From an uncultured Bacteroidota bacterium (GTDB lineage Bacteria > Bacteroidota > Bacteroidia > 2-12-FULL-35-15): a stretch of 64,000 bases of DNA. Both the position numbers and the translations under genes were made by a program. Under the pieces are notes generated by a model. That model searched no databases. It had not been told where the DNA came from and saw nothing but the letters and a program-made list of their open reading frames with translations. Positions 1 through 9,552 of this stretch are shown here, in pieces. Each line of letters opens with the position of its first letter. The first letter of the stretch is position 1. The stretch spans positions 1 to 64,000 of the forward strand of contig CAIYIS010000052.1 of assembly GCA_903926385.1 (NCBI GenBank), in the 5' to 3' direction.

Positions 1-74
1 CAAAAGCCTATGTGATTTACATACGCACTTCTTTTTTTTATCCTTTTTTGAATAACCATTTTTTATCAATTATA

Positions 75-540
75 GCCTCTCCAAAGGTAAACACAGCCTT
101 TCCCATCTTCCAAATAAAAATGCCGTTATTTCTCTACTGGATTCAGGGATTTTTTCTCTACCTGAATCCAGTAGACGGCCTACTGGAATCCAGTAGAGAA
201 AATTGTTAATAACCCAACTCAAAGCCTATAAATAAAGGAAAGTAATTTTTAAGAAAAAACACAAGTCAACTACTCACTTGTACCAAAACCCTTTTTCCCT
301 ATTTTAAAAATGAGCAAAAAATCGTCAGATTTGCCTCTCCAAAGTTAAACACCTCTTACCCCTTCTTCCAAATCGAAATTCGGTATTTTTAGTACCGAAT
401 TTCGGTATTTATTGTCTACCGAAATACGGTAGACTCTCCTACCGAATTTCGGTAGAAGAAATTGTTAATAACCCAACTCAAAGCCTATAAATAAAGGAAA
501 CCATTTTTCAAGAAAAAAACACAAATCATCTTCTCACTTG
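75..540. repeat. 259-bp tandem duplication with palindromic cores
   Basis: Two copies lie 258-259 bp apart. The left flank (from 75 and from 333, beginning GCCTCTCCAAA) and the right flank (from 202 and 461, beginning ATTGTTAATAACCCAACTCA and running to CACTTGT near 281 and 541) are almost the same. Between them each copy has three dyad-symmetric units spaced 22-24 bp (about 134, 158 and 180; and 392, 416 and 439). The units keep CTAC...GTAG ends but have different interiors, for example CTACTGGAATCCAGTAG at 180-196 against CTACCGAATTTCGGTAG at 439-455. No credible gene overlaps this region. Function unknown; dimeric-protein sites or cruciform/RNA hairpins are possible. Confidence 0.8.
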
Positions 541-1411
541 TGTTTTTTTGTACATTTCATTTTGGAAGGGTCTCCAAAAAACGTCAGATTTTTAATAAAA
601 GTAAGGGCAATAAAAATAGAAAGAATTCCATTTATACCATAAAATGTAAAGTGTTTTGATAATAAACCAGGGTATTATCATTTGTTTTTGCCTTGTGTTA
701 ATATTATCTCATAATGGATTCGTTCATTTTAATAGTTAACTCATTTTTCTTACCCTTCAATCCACTTTTTATGGGCATTTATTAATCAAAAAGTGGCGTT
801 TTATCATTTTTGGGTAGGACGATGTCATTTTATGGGGTGGTTAGTTAACTTTCCATAAAATGAAGTCATTTTGTATTAAAGTGGCCTAACTTTACTATAA
901 AGTTAGGTAACTTTATCTTAAAGCCTGCTCACTTTTTTGGGGGTTAATTAACTTTCCGTAAAATGAAATCATTTTACCATAAAGTTAGCTCACTTTATAG
1001 AAAAGTTAGATTATTTTCCATAAAGTTATGTCATTTTATCCTAAAGTCGTCTCACTTTATCTTAAAGTTAGTTAGCATTTTGGAAAGTTTAATAACTTTA
1101 TCAGGTAGTTAGATAACTTTTAGGGAAAGTTCCGTCATTTTATCCTAAAATCATGTCCCGACTAGTTAAGGTCGGTTTTTCGTATTTTTGGGTGATATAA
1201 TACTATAATAATAGTATGTCTAATTTTGATTTTGTTAATTTACGGTTGGGGCAGGTGTTCTGAAATTAGATTGGAGTTAGGAGTTTTTATTGTTTTTTTT
1301 TTTGAAAAAAAAGACGTTAAAATTTTGATATTGAAAAAAGATTTTTATTAATTTTGTGGCGTCTTAAATGACATGACAAATTTTCTACTTTTAACTTAAA
1401 AAAAAATCAGT
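541..1411. other. Gene-free region upstream of FN3-like gene
   Basis: I see no credible ORF or RNA gene here. The stretch 541-600 carries a partial echo of the left flank of the preceding duplication (GTCTCCAAA and CGTCAGATTTTT words, in swapped order). From about 815 to 1155 it holds a 20-21 bp periodic array, described separately. The segment 1156-1411 is AT-rich leader sequence before the gene at 1412. Confidence 0.6.
815..1155. repeat. Array A: ~21-bp degenerate repeat, about 15 units
   Basis: The unit resembles TAAAGTTAGNTNACTTTATC and starts at about 856, 877, 898, 919, 940, 959, 980, 1001, 1021, 1042, 1063, 1083, 1104, 1125 and 1146, so spacing is 20 or 21 bp throughout. Most units contain a short inverted repeat, such as AAAGTTAGGTAACTTT near 899. 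Both strands are full of stops in the phase of the repeat, so it is not a coding repeat. There are no unique spacers, so it is not CRISPR. Confidence 0.8.
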
Positions 1412-2029
1412 ATGAAGTCTCATTTCAAATTAGATTTGGAGCACAAATCGGATGCAGAAGTACGAGCCGAAGGCGGTACTTTAATTGCAAAATTAGCGGG
1501 TGGTACGTTTTTTACTACAGTAGTTACCACCGCACTTGCTACAGCTATTACAAACTTAAAAACAGCAGATGACAACAAAGGAACGGGTGTAGGTTCCACT
1601 GACACTGCTGTTCAAAAGCGAGCAATAGTAGATTATGAGTTTAATGCAGTTGTTAGTATTTTAGATACTATGATTGCAAGTCCTACCGTTCCAGCACCAT
1701 TAAAAATACTGATGATGGACGAAACAGGTTTGGTTCAAAGCGCCACAGGAAGACGCGGAAAACAAACTTTCAGTTTTCTACAGTTAAATTCTACTTCACC
1801 TGCTTTCCTTTTAGCACAGGGCATTGAAGGTGGTGGTGGTATTCATCAGTGGAAAATTACTAAAGATGTAACCACTTACACAGGTTACGAACTGCTCGAC
1901 CCTACTGAGCATGCACGTATTGAATTAACTTCTGTTTTGCCGTCCACCAAGTATGCGGCTCTGCATCGCACCTGTAAAAAGGGCATTTGGAGCGACTGGG
2001 AAGGGCCTCTGCTTTTCAAAACGCTTTAA
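1412..2029 (+). CDS. Hypothetical protein with FN3-like C-terminus
   Basis: This 205-residue protein has no signal peptide. Its N-terminal half (AGGTFFTTVVTTALATAITN, then a helical stretch to about residue 90) resembles a recurrent Bacteroidota family in which a short helical region precedes one fibronectin type III domain. The C-terminal segment (about 145-205, with WKITKDV, ELTSVLPSTKYAAL and WSDWEGPLLFKT) has the strand pattern and the tyrosine-rich 'LxPxTxY' corner of FN3. It stands alone and is closed by a strong terminator. The family assignment comes from pattern memory; the function is unknown. Confidence 0.75.
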   Translation: MKSHFKLDLEHKSDAEVRAEGGTLIAKLAGGTFFTTVVTTALATAITNLKTADDNKGTGVGSTDTAVQKRAIVDYEFNAVVSILDTMIASPTVPAPLKILMMDETGLVQSATGRRGKQTFSFLQLNSTSPAFLLAQGIEGGGGIHQWKITKDVTTYTGYELLDPTEHARIELTSVLPSTKYAALHRTCKKGIWSDWEGPLLFKTL

Positions 2030-2047
2030 GTTAATTGCCATTTCACC

Positions 2048-2080
2048 AAAAAGCCCCGCAAAATTTGCGGGGCTTTTTTT
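2048..2080 (+). terminator. Rho-independent terminator
   Basis: AAGCCCCGCAAA and its complement TTTGCGGGGCTT form a GC-rich hairpin directly followed by a T run, 18 bases after the stop of the FN3-like gene. Confidence 0.9.
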
Positions 2081-2190
2081 ATTGGCTATTCACTATTGCC
2101 TACTGCCCAATTTCCCAATTTCCCTTTCGAGATAGCTTCCCTCCGCCAGAAACTCGAAACTTTAAACTGAATAACTTTAAACTAACCTGC

Positions 2191-3351
2191 CTATTTCGGA
2201 TTAACATAAGCCACCACATCTTTATCAGTAATAACTTTATCGCAAAGAATAATCAAACGTTCTATAACATTTCTTAATTCGCGAATATTACCCGTCCAGT
2301 TAATTTTTTGAAGTTCTTTTATGGCCTCCTTGGATAATGTTTTGAGTGGCATACCGTGGTCTTCACAAATTATTTTCATAAAATGTTCGGCCAGCAAAGG
2401 GATATCTTCTCTGCGCTCGTTAAGCGAAGGAACATGAATTAAGATAACCGAAAGTCGGTGGTACAAGTCTTCACGAAAATGACCCGAAGCAATTTCCTTT
2501 TGTAAATCCTTATTGGTAGCAGCTACCACACGTACATTTACTTTAATTTCTTTTTCTCCTCCCACACGAGTAATTTTATTTTCCTGAAGTGCTCTCAACA
2601 CTTTGGCCTGAGCCGAAAGGCTCATATCTCCAATTTCGTCCAGAAAAATGGTTCCTCCTTCGGCTTGCTCAAACTTTCCTTTGCGCTGACTAACCGCTGA
2701 TGTAAAAGCCCCTTTTTCGTGACCAAACAATTCTGATTCTATCAACTCACTTGGAATAGCTGCGCAGTTTACCTCTATCAAGGGCGAAGCAGCACGATTA
2801 CTTTTCTCGTGCAGCCAGCGTGCCACCAGTTCTTTTCCGCTTCCGTTTCCTCCTGTTATCAGCACCCGCGCATCGGTTGGCGCCACTCGTTCTATCATTT
2901 CCTGAATCTGAACAATGGCTTTAGAAGCGCCAATCATATCAAAGGTTTTGTTTACTTTTTTCTTCAACACCTTGGTTTCGGTAACCAGTGAAGCTTTATC
3001 CATAGCATTGCGCACAGTTACCAACAGACGATTCAAATCAAGAGGTTTTGCAATAAAATCAAATGCTCCCTTCTTCACTGCTTCCACAGCAGTTTCTATG
3101 GTACCATGTCCAGATATCATAACAATGGGCGTATCGGCTGCCGTTTGCATAGCTTTTTCGAGCACTTCCATACCATCCATTTTAGGCATTTTAATGTCGC
3201 AAAGCACCACATCGTATTTGCTTTTTTGAATCATCGCCAACCCTTCTGCCCCGTCTGCGGCTTCTTCTACTTCATACTTTTCGTATTCCAAAATTTCACG
3301 CAATGTTTTGCGTATACTTTTTTCATCGTCTATGATTAATAATTTTGCCAT
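2191..3351 (-). CDS. NtrC-like sigma-54 response regulator without HTH
   Basis: The receiver domain (about 1-118) has the acidic pocket DD 8-9, phospho-acceptor D52 (CDIKMPKMDG) and K101. A sigma-54 AAA+ domain (about 138-370) follows, with a Walker A-like GGNGSGKE (166-173), GAFTSA (213-218, normally GAFTGA), and Walker B FLDEIGD. The protein stops at 386 residues, just after the AAA+ C-terminal helices, so the Fis-type DNA-binding helix-turn-helix of classical NtrC (about 450-470 residues) is absent. Bacteroidota often carry this short form, so this is probably not a truncation. It is the last gene of the minus-strand run ABC ATPase, permease, Ppx/GppA, regulator. No partner kinase is visible nearby. 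Confidence 0.92.
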   Translation of the reverse strand: MAKLLIIDDEKSIRKTLREILEYEKYEVEEAADGAEGLAMIQKSKYDVVLCDIKMPKMDGMEVLEKAMQTAADTPIVMISGHGTIETAVEAVKKGAFDFIAKPLDLNRLLVTVRNAMDKASLVTETKVLKKKVNKTFDMIGASKAIVQIQEMIERVAPTDARVLITGGNGSGKELVARWLHEKSNRAASPLIEVNCAAIPSELIESELFGHEKGAFTSAVSQRKGKFEQAEGGTIFLDEIGDMSLSAQAKVLRALQENKITRVGGEKEIKVNVRVVAATNKDLQKEIASGHFREDLYHRLSVILIHVPSLNERREDIPLLAEHFMKIICEDHGMPLKTLSKEAIKELQKINWTGNIRELRNVIERLIILCDKVITDKDVVAYVNPK

Positions 3352-3379
3352 TTTATAAATATGAGATTTAAGTTTGCAG

Positions 3380-4312
3380 TTATAATTTAGAGTTCATAAT
3401 TTCGTTGAGCATTCCTTCTTTCAAAGCATAGGTGGACAATCGCATATTTTTCAAGTGGAACGATTGCAGCACAAACCGAACAATCAAACTCGATATAACA
3501 ATCATATCCACCCGCATTTCCACCAGCCCTTTCATTTGCATACGCTCTTCTTTGGTAGAGTTTATAATTATCTCGTAAATCCTTTCGAAGTCGTGCATGT
3601 CGAATACGTATTCCGTTTTTTTCTTCAATATCTGAGGTGTATAATATTTATGCGCTATCATTTCGGCAAGCGAATCGAACGAGCCTGACGAACCGATGAG
3701 TTCTGCTACAGGATGCTTTTTAACGGCCTCAAACAAGGGTTGTAATTCCTGATTCAGATAATCCGTTATCTTGTTTTGTTCTTCCACTTTTATCTTATCC
3801 GATGGCTGAAACATTTCGAGCAATCGTGCTGCTCCTAATAAAAAACTTTGTTTCCAATACACCTTGTTTTCATCTGCAATAATAAATTCGGTACTCCCCC
3901 CTCCTATGTCGATTATCAACGAAGCTTTATCCGAAAACTTAAGTGCATTGCGCACTCCATAATAAATAAGTTCTGCTTCCTTTTCACCCGATATCATGGT
4001 AACGTCTATTCCTGCTTCACGTTTGGCAGCTTCTACAAACTCTTTTCCGTTTGAAGCACTTCGTATGGCCGATGTAGCAAAAGCAAACACCTTTTCTACA
4101 TAAAACCGCTCCATGGTTTCTTTGTATGTTTTCAGTGCTTCTATGCCTCTCTGAAAAGGTACAGGTTCAATATAATTTTTATTAATCCCTCCTTCGCCCA
4201 GTTTTACTGATATCTTAGACTGATACAAATTAGTGTATGACTTAATGTGATTTATTTTCACAATAAGAATATTAAACGTGTTCGTACCTAAATCTATTAT
4301 GGCTATTCTCAT
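3380..4312 (-). CDS. Ppx/GppA family phosphatase
   Basis: This 310-residue protein of the actin-like ASKHA fold has the N-terminal phosphate-1 motif DLGTNTFNIL and the phosphate-2 motif IIDIGGGSTEF near residue 140. The family hydrolyses polyphosphate or pppGpp from the chain end. It has only the N-terminal catalytic pair of domains, as in the short Bacteroidota exopolyphosphatase-like members, so exopolyphosphatase and guanosine pentaphosphatase activity cannot be told apart. Its ATG overlaps the stop codon of the upstream ABC permease (ATGA, 4309-4312), which suggests coupled translation. Confidence 0.9.
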   Translation of the reverse strand: MRIAIIDLGTNTFNILIVKINHIKSYTNLYQSKISVKLGEGGINKNYIEPVPFQRGIEALKTYKETMERFYVEKVFAFATSAIRSASNGKEFVEAAKREAGIDVTMISGEKEAELIYYGVRNALKFSDKASLIIDIGGGSTEFIIADENKVYWKQSFLLGAARLLEMFQPSDKIKVEEQNKITDYLNQELQPLFEAVKKHPVAELIGSSGSFDSLAEMIAHKYYTPQILKKKTEYVFDMHDFERIYEIIINSTKEERMQMKGLVEMRVDMIVISSLIVRFVLQSFHLKNMRLSTYALKEGMLNEIMNSKL

Positions 4313-5676
4313 CCTTTATAAAAAAGCCATTTGCCAAGTTCTTTCCAGGTTACCTTTTTGCCATACATTAATATTCCTGTTCTGTAAATACGAGCCGCCA
4401 ACCAGGTGGTGAATAAAAAACCAAGCACCAGCATACTCATCGACAGCCACATTTCCCAGGCAGGTACACCAAAAGGCAATCTCACCATCATTACAATGGG
4501 CGAAGTAAGCGGTACTACCGAAAACCAGAACGCCATCGAACTTTCCGGATTTTGAATTATCGTTTGTGCTACCACAAACGATAACACCAGCGGAATCGTA
4601 ATGGGCATCATAAATTGCTGGGTATCGGCTTCGCTGTCTACAGCAGAACCTACTGCCGCAAACAAGGCACTGTACATTAAATATCCCCCGAGGAAATAAA
4701 ACATAAAACACAACAAAATCTCCAGCATGTTTATTCCTTTAAAATCATTCCACAATTGAGTTATTTCATTCTGTTTCGGATTTTGTTTCATCTGATTATA
4801 ATTCAAATCAGCCCCCACTTTTATCACCTGCTCCTTTTGCTGAATCTGTTTTATGTCCACATTTTTCAGCAAAGTAGCCGAAGCCACGGTATACAGCGCC
4901 CCGGTAAATACTACCCAAAGCAAAAACTGAGTCAACCCTACCAGTGCCACACCAATTATTTTCCCCATCATCAGTTGAAATGGTTTAACTGACGACAGTA
5001 TAACTTCTACAATGCGGTTTGTCTTTTCTTCCATCACACCGCGCATAACCTGCACTCCATACATAAAAATGAAAAAGTAAATCAAAAATGCACAGATTAA
5101 TCCGATGGCAATATTCAAACCTGTATTTGTTTTTTTATCCTTTCCCTTTTCGTCCACACGGGTAGTAATCATCGAGAATGTCGATTTTTCTTTTGCATCT
5201 TTTATAAAGTTTACATCTACTTTATTTTGGGCAAGCATTAGATTAAAAATCATTTTTTGCAGCTCTCCTGCTATATGCTCCTGCACCTGATTACTCAATT
5301 GTTTTTTGTAAAACAAATTAATTCCGTTTTGTCCACCGTTCAACACTACTTTAGGTATGTACAGTATTCCGTCATACTCTGTTTCGTAAAACCCCGCTCT
5401 CGCATCCTGAATACTGATGGGAGGATAATCGAAATGCACCTGGTCATTTTCGGGTATTAATCCTTTCTGTACACTATCCTTGCTCATGTAAGTAAACAAA
5501 AAACTCTCGTCTATCACTTCTATTTTCTGCGTCTCTGTTTTTTGCATCGACAGGTAAATAGGCACAATACCTATTCCGGCCATAAGTATCGGCCCCAGAA
5601 TAGTCATGATGATAAATGATTTTTTCTTTACCCTCGAAAGGTATTCTCGTTTTATTATTAATGATATTTTGCTCAT
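4309..5676 (-). CDS. ABC-2 type transporter permease (NatB-like)
   Basis: This membrane protein of about 455 residues has the ABC-2/NatB layout: an N-terminal transmembrane segment (IIMTILGPILMAGIGIVPIY), a long extracytoplasmic region (about 50-190), then a cluster of about five membrane helices. The start is taken at the ATG at 5676 (MSKISLIIKREYLSRVKKKS), which is typical of the family. The 22 codons upstream of it run through a REP-like palindrome and are probably not translated. It pairs with the ATPase at 5764-6711; the substrate is unknown (sodium or drug export is typical of the family). Translation is coupled to the downstream Ppx/GppA gene. Confidence 0.88.
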   Translation of the reverse strand: MSKISLIIKREYLSRVKKKSFIIMTILGPILMAGIGIVPIYLSMQKTETQKIEVIDESFLFTYMSKDSVQKGLIPENDQVHFDYPPISIQDARAGFYETEYDGILYIPKVVLNGGQNGINLFYKKQLSNQVQEHIAGELQKMIFNLMLAQNKVDVNFIKDAKEKSTFSMITTRVDEKGKDKKTNTGLNIAIGLICAFLIYFFIFMYGVQVMRGVMEEKTNRIVEVILSSVKPFQLMMGKIIGVALVGLTQFLLWVVFTGALYTVASATLLKNVDIKQIQQKEQVIKVGADLNYNQMKQNPKQNEITQLWNDFKGINMLEILLCFMFYFLGGYLMYSALFAAVGSAVDSEADTQQFMMPITIPLVLSFVVAQTIIQNPESSMAFWFSVVPLTSPIVMMVRLPFGVPAWEMWLSMSMLVLGFLFTTWLAARIYRTGILMYGKKVTWKELGKWLFYKG

Positions 5677-5679
5677 AAG

Positions 5680-5707
5680 TCCCTCCTGCCCTCCCCTGCG
5701 GGGAAGA
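5680..5707. repeat. REP-like palindromic element
   Basis: The core TCCCTCCTGCCCTCCCCTGC followed by GGGGAAG folds as a short GC-rich hairpin between the ABC ATPase and permease genes. It resembles the ends of the element inserted at 62011-62114 (CCCTCCCGACCTCCCCGAAG), so it is probably a degenerate copy of the same family. Confidence 0.55.
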
Positions 5708-5763
5708 ATTTGTGTTAGTTTATACTTATTTTCTTTTTTCAATTTTCATATTGTACTTCTCCC

Positions 5764-6711
5764 CTATTCCGTAAAATTACTCTGAGTACCCAGTATATTT
5801 TTATCGCCAACCACTTTTATAAATATATCGTTCATACTCGGCACCACCTCCCTGAACGACTGTATTTGCGCTACCGGAATAATGGCCTGAAGCAAATCGT
5901 TGCTCGAATTTTTTCCAAGAAGTTTAACTCTTGCTTTGTTATACTCCCCGTCAGTAGTGTGTTCCAGCAGTTCGGCTCCTGTCCACATGGCATTGGTAAA
6001 TCCCATCATATTACCCGTAAACTCCAGTTCAAACACATTCGATTTGTATTGTTTTCTGATGTCTTTCACCGACCCGTCAAGTATTTTTTTCGATTTATGA
6101 ATCAACGCAATGTTATCACACAGTTCCTCCACCGAGCCCATGTTATGAGTAGAAAACAATATGGTACTTCCTTTCTTTTTTAAATCCAGAATTTCGTTCT
6201 TAATCAAATTGGCATTAATCGGGTCGAAACCGCTGAAAGGCTCATCCAGTATCAGCAATCTTGGTTCGTGCAGCACAGTTACAATAAACTGAACCTTTTG
6301 TTGCATCCCCTTACTCAGCTCTTCCACCTTTTTGTTCCACCATGCACTCATCTCAAATTTTTCAAACCATTCTTTCAGCTTTTTCTTTGCCTCCTGTTTG
6401 CCCATTCCCTTGAGTTGCGCCAGATACAGGGCCTGCTCACCCACACCCATCTTTTTATACAATCCTCTTTCCTCGGGCAAATAACCTATTTGCTCCACAT
6501 GTTTCTGAGTAAGATGCTCGCCCATAAAATACAACTCCCCACTATCCGGGCCGGTTATCTGATTTATAATTCTGATAAGCGATGTCTTTCCCGCACCATT
6601 AGGCCCAAGCAATCCGTATATACTTTGCTCCGGTATTTCCACTGTCACATCATTAAGTGCCGTATGCCCCGCATATCGCTTCACAATGTTTTTTGCTGAT
6701 AGAATATTCAT
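5764..6711 (-). CDS. ABC transporter ATP-binding protein (NatA-like)
   Basis: This 315-residue protein is a single nucleotide-binding domain with Walker A GPNGAGKTS (about 36-44), signature LSKGMQQKV, Walker B LLILDEPFSGFD and the H-loop STHNM. About 80 C-terminal residues form an accessory domain common in NatA/YhaQ-type exporters. It energises the adjacent permease. A TATATTTG promoter box lies 20 bp upstream of the ATG, so this is the first gene of the operon that runs on to the Ppx/GppA phosphatase and the response regulator. Confidence 0.92.
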   Translation of the reverse strand: MNILSAKNIVKRYAGHTALNDVTVEIPEQSIYGLLGPNGAGKTSLIRIINQITGPDSGELYFMGEHLTQKHVEQIGYLPEERGLYKKMGVGEQALYLAQLKGMGKQEAKKKLKEWFEKFEMSAWWNKKVEELSKGMQQKVQFIVTVLHEPRLLILDEPFSGFDPINANLIKNEILDLKKKGSTILFSTHNMGSVEELCDNIALIHKSKKILDGSVKDIRKQYKSNVFELEFTGNMMGFTNAMWTGAELLEHTTDGEYNKARVKLLGKNSSNDLLQAIIPVAQIQSFREVVPSMNDIFIKVVGDKNILGTQSNFTE

Positions 6712-7072
6712 TCTTGTTATTTTTTAGTGTGCAAATATAGTCAAATCTAAAATCTTTAGTTTTTTAGTTATTAGCTTTTAGTTGTTAGTTATAGGTTGCG
6801 GAAAATTAGCAGCCAACCCTAATTCGGTTATGGGGCAATAGCGAAGAGTTTGTAGTTTTAAATGTGGGGCGCGAAGTTTAAAACCTAGACTATGAGGCTC
6901 AAAATCTAGTTTGGAGTCACTCAAGGCAAAAAATAACAATTTAACTAGGGAGATTGCTAAACCCGCTCGCAGCGAAAACCTAAAACTTACCAACTTTATT
7001 ACTCTCATGCGCATAAAACACCGTCTGTAAAATAATTTAAAAGTAAATAAATATTTAGGATATATTTACCAC
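6712..7072. other. Divergent intergenic region
   Basis: This separates the minus-strand ABC operon from the plus-strand DUF5916 gene. It holds the promoter box for the ABC operon and, at about 6757-6796, a low-complexity TTAGTTA-type heptamer run. The reading frame at 6778-7014 has no recognisable domain and coincides with the low-complexity sequence, so I do not call it. A TATATTTAC near 7060 is a weaker candidate -7 box for the gene at 7073. Confidence 0.5.
6732..6739 (-). promoter_or_regulatory. Bacteroidota -7 box, TATATTTG
   Basis: It fits TAnnTTTG on the minus strand and lies 20 bp before the ATG of the NatA-like gene, which implies a leader of about 15 nt. Confidence 0.55.
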
Positions 7073-9535
7073 ATGAAAACAAGAGTACTCTTTTTTGTTT
7101 TATTAATAAATGTATGCCGGCTGTATGCAGTAACTGATACTGTACTGACGCGAAAAGGTTATTCCATAACAAGAGCAGAGAAATCGCCTAAGGTGGATGG
7201 AGTGCTGGATGATGAGGCATGGCAAAATGTAATGACGTTTTGCGATATGAAGCAATGCTACCCATATTTTGATAAAATGCCTTCGCAGGAAACGGAAGTG
7301 AGAATGGTGTACGACAACACTGCTATTTATGTTGGAGCAATGCTCTACGATTCCGCACCCGATAGTATAGCGCATCAGTTGGGCAATAGGGATGATAATA
7401 TTAATGCTGATAATTTTGAGATTGTATTCGACACTTATAATAAAGAGCAGGATGCTTTCGATTTTACGGTAACGGCTTCGGGGGTTCAGCTGGACTCGAG
7501 AATCTCAGATCAGTTGTATAATGCAGTTTGGGAATCGGCAGTGAAAATAAATGATAAAGGCTGGGCTGTGGAAATAAAAATACCGTTTTCGGCATTGCGG
7601 TTTCCGAATATGGACACACAGATGTGGGGCATACAGGTGGTAAGAAATATAAAGCGTAAAGGCGAATTCGACCAATGGGGACTGGTGCCTAACGGAGAAT
7701 CGAATCAGATAAAATACTGGGGCACGCTGAACGGAATGAAGGGAATTAAAGCACCCGTAAGGCTTTCGCTTACTCCTTATATAACATTATCCACATCGCA
7801 TTATCCGGCCAATGTAAAAGGACAATCGAATTTCTCAAGCGATATAACCGGTGGAATGGATATAAAATACGGAATAAACGAAAGCTTTACGGTTGATGCT
7901 ACTTTGCTTCCCGATTTTTCGCAAGTGCAAAGCGATAATGTGGTAAAAAACTTATCGGCATTCGAAGTAACCTATGCCGAACAGCGTCCGTTTTTTCAGG
8001 AAAGCACAGATTTGTTTCAGAAAGGAGATTTGTTTTACTCCCGCAGAATAGGCCGACAGCCTACTGAATATTATAATGTTTACAACGACACCAGCAAGAA
8101 TACAGTGGTACTTAAAAATCCGACACAAGCCAAACTGCTGAATGCAACTAAGGTTTCTGGCCGAACACCAAATGGATTAGGAATAGGTATACTGAATGCT
8201 GTAATGGATAATACTTACGCAACCCTGCGCGACAGCCTTGGTAATTCCAGCAAACAACTTACAGAACCTTTTTCGAATTATAATATCATTGTTTTTGACC
8301 AGCAGTTGAAACATAGTTCGGATGTGTATTTAATAAATACAAACGTTAACCGAAAACATGATTACAACAACTCCAACGTTACAGGAGCAGGATTTAATTT
8401 GAATAATAAAAAGAGTACCTATTGCATTATTGGAAACGGAGCATTAACTAATATATTTTCGAAAACAGATACGGTGCAAAATCAATACACCGATTTGTAT
8501 GGCTATCGTTACGATTTGGGAGTAGCTAAAATAACGGGATGGTTTCAGTTTAATGCATACAGAGAAGTGGTGAACAAAACGTATGACAATAATGATATGG
8601 GCATAACTCGAGAAACGGACTATACCGCACATGGAATAGGAGTAAACTTTATGCGGTTTAAACCATTCAGCAAATTTCTTAATTTAAGTTCTTCCATGTC
8701 CCTTGATGAAAACGAAAACCTAACCACACACCGGGTAAATAGTCTTTATATAAATCTTTTTTTAGGAGTAAATACAAAAGCGCAACACAATATATATATT
8801 GGAGCATCGTTAGAACCACTGGACAGAGTAGATTATTACGAATCTCGAACTCCGGGAAGAGTGTTTCTTCGTCCTCCAGGATACCGAGGATTTGCCGGAT
8901 GGAACACTGATACAAGAAAAAAACTAAGTGCATTTATATATGTATATGCAGGCACCACAGCGCTGGTTTCACCTACTATCGGATATAATCCATACTACGG
9001 AATGACTCTGGCACCAAGCATACGAGTGAATGATAAATTATCTCTCGACCTTTCGAGCAGCCTTTCGAAAGACAATGGAGACAGAGGGTATGTAGATACA
9101 GATGAATGGGGCACTATCATTTTCGGAAAGCGATATCTGACTAACCTGACCAATAGTTTGTCGGTAAAATATTTATTCCGAAATAATTTATCGCTTAGCC
9201 TGAGAGGAAGGCATTACTGGGCAAGAGGAGACTATAGGAGATTTTATGACTTGACAGAAGACGGGCATTTGATAGATAACATTAGCTATAACACTAATCA
9301 CGATTTTAATTTTAATGCATTTAATGTGGATATGATTTTCCAATGGCAATTCGCTCCGGGAAGTTCATTAAACCTGTTGTGGAAAAATGCAATTACTAAC
9401 GAAGGAGATGAAGTAATAAATAATTATTCAGAGAATTTCAGAAACACAATGCAGTCGAAACAACTTAATACAGTTTCAATAAAAGTGCTGTATTACTTCG
9501 ATTATTTGTATCTTGTGAAAAAGAAAAAATATTAA
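7073..9535 (+). CDS. DUF5916 / CBM9-like outer-membrane protein
   Basis: This 820-residue protein starts with a signal peptide ([19 protein letters not shown]). A CBM9-like beta-sandwich follows (about 30-220: '[13 protein letters not shown]', '[19 protein letters not shown]', '[15 protein letters not shown]'). The C-terminal 550 residues are rich in alternating aromatic strands, typical of the DUF5916 region and consistent with an outer-membrane beta-barrel; it ends in a short basic YLVKKKKY tail. This architecture is common in Bacteroidota, where CBM9-like domains bind glycans, but the exact role is not established. The stop is 17 bp from the LolD start, so the two may be co-transcribed. 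Confidence 0.88.
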   Translation: MKTRVLFFVLLINVCRLYAVTDTVLTRKGYSITRAEKSPKVDGVLDDEAWQNVMTFCDMKQCYPYFDKMPSQETEVRMVYDNTAIYVGAMLYDSAPDSIAHQLGNRDDNINADNFEIVFDTYNKEQDAFDFTVTASGVQLDSRISDQLYNAVWESAVKINDKGWAVEIKIPFSALRFPNMDTQMWGIQVVRNIKRKGEFDQWGLVPNGESNQIKYWGTLNGMKGIKAPVRLSLTPYITLSTSHYPANVKGQSNFSSDITGGMDIKYGINESFTVDATLLPDFSQVQSDNVVKNLSAFEVTYAEQRPFFQESTDLFQKGDLFYSRRIGRQPTEYYNVYNDTSKNTVVLKNPTQAKLLNATKVSGRTPNGLGIGILNAVMDNTYATLRDSLGNSSKQLTEPFSNYNIIVFDQQLKHSSDVYLINTNVNRKHDYNNSNVTGAGFNLNNKKSTYCIIGNGALTNIFSKTDTVQNQYTDLYGYRYDLGVAKITGWFQFNAYREVVNKTYDNNDMGITRETDYTAHGIGVNFMRFKPFSKFLNLSSSMSLDENENLTTHRVNSLYINLFLGVNTKAQHNIYIGASLEPLDRVDYYESRTPGRVFLRPPGYRGFAGWNTDTRKKLSAFIYVYAGTTALVSPTIGYNPYYGMTLAPSIRVNDKLSLDLSSSLSKDNGDRGYVDTDEWGTIIFGKRYLTNLTNSLSVKYLFRNNLSLSLRGRHYWARGDYRRFYDLTEDGHLIDNISYNTNHDFNFNAFNVDMIFQWQFAPGSSLNLLWKNAITNEGDEVINNYSENFRNTMQSKQLNTVSIKVLYYFDYLYLVKKKKY

Positions 9536-9552
9536 ATCATCAAAACAATAAA

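Noticed and set aside
12-209. Open frame at the left edge
   Set aside because: It runs through the duplicated palindromic repeat and has no domain or start context.
815-1155. CRISPR array
   Set aside because: Units are about 21 bp with no unique spacers and no cas genes.
6778-7014. 78-residue frame in the divergent gap
   Set aside because: Low-complexity, no ATG context, no domain; coincides with heptamer phrases.
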